Source: an uncultured bacterium
GTDB lineage: Bacteria; Cyanobacteriota; Vampirovibrionia; Gastranaerophilales; Gastranaerophilaceae
NCBI GenBank assembly: GCA_946183815.1
Contig: CAMHDG010000016.1
Coordinates: 1-11,822 of the forward strand
Length of the DNA stretch: 11,822 bases
Reading direction: 5' to 3'
Shown here piece after piece: positions 1-9,000 of this stretch. A program made the position numbers and the translations under genes. Each line of letters begins with the position of its first letter. The first letter of the stretch is position 1. The notes beneath the pieces were generated by a model, which ran no database searches, was not told where the DNA came from, and was given only the letters and a program-made list of their open reading frames with translations.

Positions 1-3000
1 CTTACGGTTTTCCAACCAATCCACGAATTTGGATTACCTTTTCCATAACCATAAAAAATCTCGACATCATTACCTGAAGTAATATCTGCCCCCGAGTGGA
101 CATTGATTTTGTTGTTAACAGTTTTTATTAACTCCTGACCCTCATTTGTACCTGCAATAGCAGAATGACACTCGGCATAAGCATATTGAGTTAAGTTAGA
201 ATTTGAATTTTGCATAAAATTAATATCTGCCAAACTACCTGCTTCTATTGAGCCACTGTTATCCAGAGTATTATTCACTGTTAAATAAAGTGATGAATAT
301 GCTGACGGCTTCCCTGCAAACGCACGTAAGTCGGAAACTGTTCTTACCCACAAATCATCGTTTGAATCAAAATTAATCTCAACTGTATTACCACCAAATA
401 GTTTTGAAGAACTATCAATACTCAATGTATTAGTATTTTTTGTTGTTAATGTATTATACCCTCTTGGGACTGCAACAAAACCTCTGCCCGCAGATTCTAT
501 CTTTTGTGCAAAATATGAACGGGATTGAGAATTAACTGTCAATTTATCGGTTGCTTTAATAATTGAGTTTATAATATCAATTTCACTTTGTTGTTGAATT
601 GTATTATTAACCTTAAAATCGTTAGTAGCAATAAACCCGCTTGCTCCGCCAACATACTCAACCCAGCCGGTTCCTTTTGAACGAACAAAAGAAAGGGTCT
701 TCATATCAACATTTTTCGCATTAATTTCAGAATCTTTTATTGTTAATTTTGCATTTGATTTGTATGTATTATTTACATTATTTGTTGTAACTGCAACAAA
801 GCCTCCGCCCTCGTTGCTTGAGGTTTCGTTTACTACAGAGTTGTTTTCCACCTCAAAAGAAACCGTCTTTTCAGAATTGATATTGGTGGAAGTTTCAGAT
901 TTTGGAGTTGTACTGCTAATATTTATTTCTGACGTTGTGTCTAAAGTTGTGCTTAAACCGCTTACCGCAACTGCAATAAGTCCGCCCGAAGCATCTGATG
1001 ACTGTACATCAAAATTATTAGTTGATTTATTGGTGAATTTCAAATTGTTTTCTGATTCGTTATTATCTGTCCTGAAATCTTTTATATTTAATACAGAACT
1101 CCCTGTTAATGTATTCGTTAATTGAGAATCACTGACAGAAATAATTCCCCCACCGCCTGATGATTTACTTACAGTAGATTGTCGTGTCGTATCGAAAGTA
1201 AAATTACCGCTTAAAACATTGAAATCACCCGCAATACTACCAACAGTATTAGAAATGTTTGTTGCCTCTATTCGTATTCTGCCGCCACCAACTAAACTAA
1301 ATGTGAATGAATTTAAGTCAGAATTGACAGATGCATTGTGAATTGCATTTACATTAGCATTACCTTTAATTGTATTTGCACCGTCAATATCTACATTCAA
1401 ATTACTTGTATCTTTCGCATTTGCACTAACACCGCTAACCCCAATAGCCGTTACCTTTGTTGAACCTGCATTTGCAACAGCGGTTGAATCTAAATGAGAA
1501 TTGATATCAAGTGACTCTGCACTATGGTCTTTCGCTTTTAGGATAGTATTAGATGTAGCAGTGTTTTCTGCATTTGCATCTACCCCTGTATAACAACTTA
1601 CTAATGTAACACTTACATTATTAATCTCACTTTTTGCAACAAGATTATTACTGCCTGTCTTTTTAGCAGTTTCTATCGTTGTTTTTCCATCATTATCTAT
1701 TGTCACATCTGCAACATCTGTTTTCCCATCTTTTATCTTATAAATACCCGATGTAAAAGTAGCATTCAGTTTTGAACCCGAGTTGCTCAAACCTACAATC
1801 TGCGCTAACGAAACAGCAGTGACATTAGATTTTGAGAAAGCACTCATTGTACCGTAATCTGAAATCATATCCAGACCACTGGTAACAACATTACCTTCAA
1901 TATCTTTCATAATTGCACTAACAAGAGTACTTGCTTCAACTTCGTTTTTCATAATAGACACAATATTCCCGCCACCTAATTCAACCTTCACGGTTGCCTT
2001 CGTTGAGGATAAATCGGTATTAGCAGTAGAATGAAGGTTTAACTTACCTTTTGTATGAATATCTGTCTTACCTGTAACCATCGCAGTTGAATGATTTTTA
2101 TCAATATTTTCCGCTAAATCAACCCCGACAATTTCACTGCCTGTTACAACAACTGTTGTTGCATCTATTGTTGAATTAGAAGTAGAATTAGACACAACAT
2201 CAATACCTGATTTTGATAATACAGCCGTTTCTTTTACCTCGTTTTCTGATTTAGGAGAACCTATTTGTGAAACAGTTTCAGAATTATTATTATAAATAGA
2301 ACTACCGCCTGAGAATGTTATGCCTGACACATCAACTCTTGTACTTGTTATTTTTACATTAGAGGTAGATTTTGAATCAAGTGACACCTTGCCTTCCGTA
2401 CTGTTAACCGTACCGCCAGAAACGCTTGAAATTGTATTAGATGCCAAATCAATATCTTTTACACCGACACTGCCTGAGCCGATACCTACAGTGACTGTCA
2501 CATTAGACAAATTAAGGGAGTCATTATTTCCTCTGCCTTTTATCTTTGATTCTGATTTTATATCAATATTATTTGTTGCGGTTAAATTAGCATCAATATT
2601 TGATACCGCCCCTGAGTCAACCTTTGTATCACCTGTTATGGTTGGAACATATTGAGAATCCAATCTTGATATAACATCATTGATTTTGCTCTTCTTTTCC
2701 GAATCGGTATATGAACCCGCCTTTTTGCCTGATTTAATCAGAACATAATCGCCTGCAAGCCCGACAAACCCTGCTGATACCCCGACATTAGTCTTGTCAT
2801 ACTCTAATAAAGTGTCGGATTTTAAACTTACGCTATTCGCTATAATCTCGCCACCGTTGTTCACCTCTTGAGTTGACTGCTCCTCACCTGTTTGAGTAGA
2901 TCTGTCAGGTACATCAGGAACATTTAACACAGTTGATTTAATCTCTGATTTTGCGATACCGTTATTCCATGTCATATCAAGCGTAACCCCTGCAGCCACA

Positions 3001-6000
3001 CCCAGACCTGCTATTTGAACCATACCCATTGTATTTTTTATATCAGAATCATCTCTTGAATTAATACCAATAGAACCAACACCACTCATCTTTTTCAATT
3101 TTGCATCAATATATGAAAGTGTTTCTGTTTCGATATTTGTAGATATGGCATTTACACCGACATCTGCACCTATTGCAGCACCACCTATGCCGATATTTAT
3201 ATTATCTAATCTCCTTTCGGAGTTTGCATTAAGAGTAAGGCTTCCCATTATTTCCGAACTTGTATTTTCTACATAAGTTTTAACCTTATTTGAGTAATTT
3301 GTATAAATAACGTTAGTTGATAGCGATGCTCCCATGCCTGCAAATGACACATTACCGGTTGTATTAGTCATCCCGTCATATCTGTATTTATTTTCGTCAT
3401 TATTTACATTCGCAGTAATTTTAACATCGCCTGATTTTGTGATTGTTGAATTTATAATATACCCTTCAACTTCTGATGTTATAGTATTAGAGATAACGTT
3501 TGCAAGAATAGTTGCACCTTGCCCTGCAATACCTGCCGTAAAAATAGCATTTGTCGTACTGATTACCGAATCTGTTGCAATATTGATTCCGCCTGATGTG
3601 TTTATGGTTGAGCCGACAATGTAAGATTTACTCTTATTACCCAACTGATTTCTGATTGCATAACCTGCAAGATTTGCACCCTGACCGGCAAAAGAAATCC
3701 CTGCAACCGCACTCAAATTATCAATATTATCAAATGAACTTAATTTAATATCACCGCCGTTTATAGTTGAGCCTTCAATTTTAGAGAATGTTTCGCCCGT
3801 AAAATTATTTATTATAACAGCAACATTAGCCTCTAAACCTTGACCTACTCCACCACCTGCAAGCAGGATATTATTTATCATAATATTATGTTGTGAATTT
3901 GCATTTGCACCTTCTTCTGCTGTTGTATTTGTGATATAAGAATAAACTTTATCATTAATATCATTTTTATCGACAACAACACCAATACCTGCACCTTGAC
4001 CTGCACCTTGACCTGATACAACAAGTTGGTTCAAATTCATATTTGATTGTGCGTCAGTAGTTATCGCACCACTATTTACTGTTGTCTGATTTGCTTGGGC
4101 AGTTACTGTTTCAGATAAATTATTAACAACACCAACCCCGCTTAAACTTGCGTGTCCTGAACCTACAACCGCAGCAACCGCATCAAAATTTGTAAAATCT
4201 TGTTTTGCATTGACTGTTGTACCATTTTTAGCGGAAACGACAGAGTTATCAATCTTTGCTGTCAAAGAGCCCGCTGTTTTATTTACTATGATACTGCCTG
4301 TAACAGCAGCCGTTCCGCTCGCAGATACATTGATTGCCCCAACGATTGGTGCGAGTTTGCCTAAATCGTTCTCTGTAATTACAGAACGACTATTATCAGT
4401 TTTGTTTACCCCTTGGTTTTTATAGGCATCAGTACTTTTAAACCAATCCCTAAAGAACGCTGTTTTGTTTTTACCTGCAATTCTGTTGAAACCTCGGTCA
4501 GCAAAAACCTCAAATTTACCGTTATTAGAAGTAACATCAGATTTATAAATTCCTGATTCGATAGTAGAACTAATGACATTTGCTATTCCTAAGCCACTAA
4601 TACCGACTTTACCTGATGCCCCAACGGAAAGCAAATATTCTCTTGCTTCATAATCAGAATCAGATTTAACCTCTATATCACTCTCTGACGTAATCTTTGT
4701 ATTTTTATTTGTACTGTTATCTCCAACTAATGCCTTAGTTGTATCCGCAAAAAGATTCATATACAATATTGCTCCAATAGATGCTGTACCTGAACCTGCA
4801 ACAGATACACTAACTCCAAGGCTGTCATTCATCTGATTAGAATTAACGGCAACTTTATTTGCGACAACCTCAGAGCCTATTATGCTTGAAGTTGTTTTAT
4901 CATCAATCTTATTAACATAAGCAGAACCGTTGATTGCAACTTTACCGGAACCTGAACCGCCAACTATAACAGCATGAGAAAGTTTTTTAGTATTAGCCTC
5001 AACACTCAAATCACCTGATAAATATTGATTTCCTCCCGTCAATGTTGCCTGAGTATCAGTACCTCCAATAATAACGACTACATTTGAACCAACGGCAACC
5101 TGACCGCTTGCAGAGAATTGACCTGCTATCATATTCATTAACGTATAATCATCGGCAGATATTTTAAGTGATGATGCTTTATTATCTAATGTACCTAAAT
5201 TAACATCTTCAACATTTGCCTTTATTATATTATCAAGCACTCTTACCAAAATAGAGCCTGACGCAGAAACCTTATCCCCATGAGCCAAACTATATGCCAT
5301 ATTCCAATTTTTAAAAGATGAACTATGTTCAAATCCTGCCCCATAAGAAGAAGAATCCTTGCTCATTTCTGACTCATCCCAAGTTTTGTCAGTTTTTTGT
5401 GTTCCGCCCAAGGAATTATCAGCAGTCGCCTTAACTGTCACATCTGTGGCAGACACAGTATTTCCCTTAACCTCGGAGGTTACTTTTTTATTCAAATAAT
5501 CGTAAAAAACTGTTGCACCAATACCCACAACACCGCCTGAATATTGAAGAACACCACCACGTTCATATATAGTAGTCACATCAGATGCAAGAACATCAAA
5601 TGCACCCGTTGTAATAATATCACCGTAAACATCTGCCATTGTCGTGTTTTTAACAATATTGACAACCACATCCGCTGCAATCCCGTTTCCGTTGTTTGTA
5701 TTAATACCTATTGCAATCGGAATATAATCTAATTTTTCTTGTGAATTAGCCTCTACACTCACACTTTTTGAACTATTGATTTTTGAATTTTTTTCTATAT
5801 TTGATTTGACAGTATTAATATAATTTGTTGCAATAATACTTGCCCCGATACCCAAACCATCTTTAGTCTTATCTGCCACCGCAGTAATACCTTCGCTTTT
5901 GCTGTCATAACCTGAATATATACTAACTGCTCCATTTGAATTTAATTCATATTTGCCAAAAATTCCTGATTCAACATCTTGCTTAAATATACTTATAATA

Positions 6001-9000
6001 CCGTTAGCAATAATTGCTAAAGATGTACTGTCGCCATTCTGAATACCTAAATTAACAGTAAGGAACTGCCTTTCATCTTTTGAATTAGCCTTAACCTCAA
6101 CAGAATTAGATTTTTCAATCTTTCCGCTTTGTGAGTTTTCATCGTTTGATGTTCCCTCAATTTTAGCACTAATTTTACTGTTATCTACAACAATAACAGA
6201 ACCAATACCAACACCAGCACTATTTTGGGCAGATGAATACTCTACTCCGCCTGTCAAAGTTTGCCCTGTCAGTTTTGAATCAGCATTAACCTTAACATCT
6301 CCGCCTGCAGACACTATTGAATCCTGTAACAGTGCCGTAACCTCATTACCCAATATTTCAAGCCCCAAAGCACCATCAATATTAAATGAGAATTTTGCAC
6401 CTGTTGTGATTGCACCTGCGATACCTATTGAGTGAGTATCTTGAGTTAAGTCAGAATGAATAGTAAGGTCTTTAATATTCTTTAATTCTTTATTTCCCGT
6501 AACTTCTGCAATAACCTTTTGTTTAAGTTGATTTAAGTTACCCGCAACACCTGCACCAATAGAAACACTTGTATTATTTGTTCCTTGTGTATAACCCAAA
6601 TCGCCTGCGGCATTCCATATAACAGATGTTGATTTTGCTTCTGCTTTTACATCAATATCATTTGCATCACCGGTTTTAGCACTTACAGATGTATTTTGAA
6701 TTGACGCCTGAGTTGTATCTTCTAATTTTACTGTATTAAAAGACCCTCCAAGTGCAGCCTGAACTGCGGCTTTCTGTCCTTTAGCAACACCTACGCCAAC
6801 TGCAACATTAACAATATCGTGGTTGTTTTTTGAAATAACATTCAAGTTTTTAGCACTGTCAGATGTGAATACAACCGTTGAATTGTTAATATCAGCAATA
6901 GATTTACCCGCATCTTTATAAACTAAAACAGCAGCACCACCGCCAATATTACCTGATTTTGCAAGCCCGCCCAGAACATTTACAACAAAATTATCTCTGT
7001 CAGCGGTTGTGTTCAAAGATTTACCGACATTAATATTAGAATTTGTAATTTCCGAAGTCGTTTCCGTTAAATCGTTATATATTCCTATTGTACCTGCTAT
7101 TGCAATAGAAAAGTTCTTCTTTGCTGTTTCATCCCCTGCACCATCCGCCATTTTACCGTTATTATCCCCGGGGTTATTTGCGTTATTTCCACCTGAATTT
7201 GACTTTATATTACCATCGTTGTCAACCGTATTGTTTTGGTTTGATATATTATCTTTATTCGTTTTAGCGTTATCCGCCCCAACAGTATTTGGATTTTCTT
7301 CCTTAAACAAATTATTCAAATTCATAACATCTTCAGCATCATCGTCTGCTGCATCCATTTCATCCATCCAGTTACCAACATTGGCAGTCGGATGCGGAGC
7401 AGGGGATTCATCATTACTTGCACCGTCATTAGAATTATTATTAGAATCGCCGGCCGCAGGAGCAGGTTCACCTGACACGTCATTATTGCTGCCTGTATTA
7501 CTGTCATTATTAGAAACACCTGCATCTGAATTAGATTTTTTCTGTGTATTCTTATCAGGAGAAACTCCACCATTAAAAGCACCTGCAAGCAAAACATCTA
7601 TTTTCTTTGAGTCTGTCTTTGCTTCAACCGTGACACTATCCTTTGCAGTCACTGTAGAGTTATTAATATATGCTTTTGTTTTCTTACTGTTGTTTGCAAC
7701 ATCAACAGATGCTCCGACAGACACACCAGAACCTTCACCGTTAGCATTAACACCTAAAAGAGAAACACTTAAAATGCTATCTTTTACATCTCTTTCATCA
7801 CCAACTGAAAGTTGATTTGTATCCTCATCAAGTTCAACAGGGTCGCCACTTTCTCCATTTTCGGCTTCACCCGATTTTTTAGGAGTAATTTTTGCTTTAC
7901 CGGCGGTAACAATAATATTATCAGCACTTATATTTTCTGAATTATCAATATATGCTTTTGTACTGCCTTTAATTCTTTGAACATTTACACTACCATCAAC
8001 AGCAAGAGTTTTTGACTTTGCACCTGTTACCAATAAATTAACGTACGCTTCTTCCTGAGCAGAAGCAATATTTATATTACCACCATCTGCTGTTACAGTT
8101 GAATTATTAATATAAGCCTTTGCATCATTTGTAAAAGTCTCAACAAGAACAGAACCGCCTATGCCATAACTCGAAGTAAGATTCAAATCAGGTTTTGTTG
8201 TAATAAGATTATTTAACTCTGTAATCAAAAAATCGACCTTACCTGATGCATTATAATTAACAATAGAATTTGCGGCATTAATATTTATACCGCCGTTAGA
8301 ATTAACTTTTGACCCGTCAATAAAGGCATTAGTGGTATTGTTCAAACTATGAGCGACAATAGAGCCGGAAATACCCAGATTTTCGCCTGCACCCTGTGCT
8401 TCCGCATAGTTATTAAATAAACCGTCTAATGAGATTTTATTGTTTCTAATAAACTTTACAGGGTCATCCCCAATACCCGCCTTAATTTTTGCAAAACTAT
8501 CCTTTTTCAAAATTTCATCAAGTTGTGTATGCAGAAAATCAACATTCCAATCAGTAACTGAACTTTCACCTTGATCAAAACTTGCACCAATCGATAAATT
8601 TAATTGTTTAGTTGGATCTGAGCCGACTTTTTGCCCAATTTTTAATTCCATAGGATTCATAGGAAGTTGAGTTGTTGCATTAATTGTCACATCACCATCT
8701 GCCGTAATTTGAGAATCATCAACAACTTTTGCATTATTAGTGTTGTTTTCATCATTAACAACAACAGCAACGCCAACACTGTAACTGTTACCCGCTGTTG
8801 CATAAGCCTCTGCTCCATTTGCCATCAAATCAAGCATGTTAGACTCAACACTAACATTTTTAGCATCAACGGTTGAACCACTAATTGATGCGGTTGAAGT
8901 GTTGTGTTCATTGTTCCAAATAGCAGAACCTGAAATTTCAAGTTTTAATTTATCTAAAGCATCGCCGATTTTATCTTTCACTTTGCCTAAGACCTTTTTG

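Larger units (their letters stand above)
7116..7559 (-). repeat. Low-complexity Asn/Asp/Ser linker 2, residues 1306-1453
   Basis: About 148 residues are dominated by Asn, Asp, Ser and Gly. The first part contains P-D-K-N-T-Q-K-K and the S-G-E-P-A-P-A-A-G-D-S module. The middle is a compact acidic segment around Trp1369 (listed separately). The last part is Asn/Gly-rich, with N-S-G-G-N-N-A-N-N-P-G and a final D-E-T-A-K-K before strands resume at Asn1454. It is longer than linker 1 and likely a second hinge. On the opposite strand this region gives a long open frame (7009-7815), which I take as a compositional artefact. Confidence 0.8.

Noticed and set aside
760..4425. Several plus-strand open frames (760-1125, 2320-2655, 3334-3624, 4210-4425)
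   Set aside because: All are antisense to the continuous adhesin frame, rich in Val, Leu, Ser and Thr from the complement of repeat codons, and lack ribosome-binding sites.
7009..7815. Open frame of 268 codons on the plus strand
   Set aside because: It lies wholly antisense to the adhesin linker region. Its product is a low-complexity Ser/Leu/Pro/Phe string with no recognisable domain or good start site. Biased codon use in the repetitive sense strand explains it.
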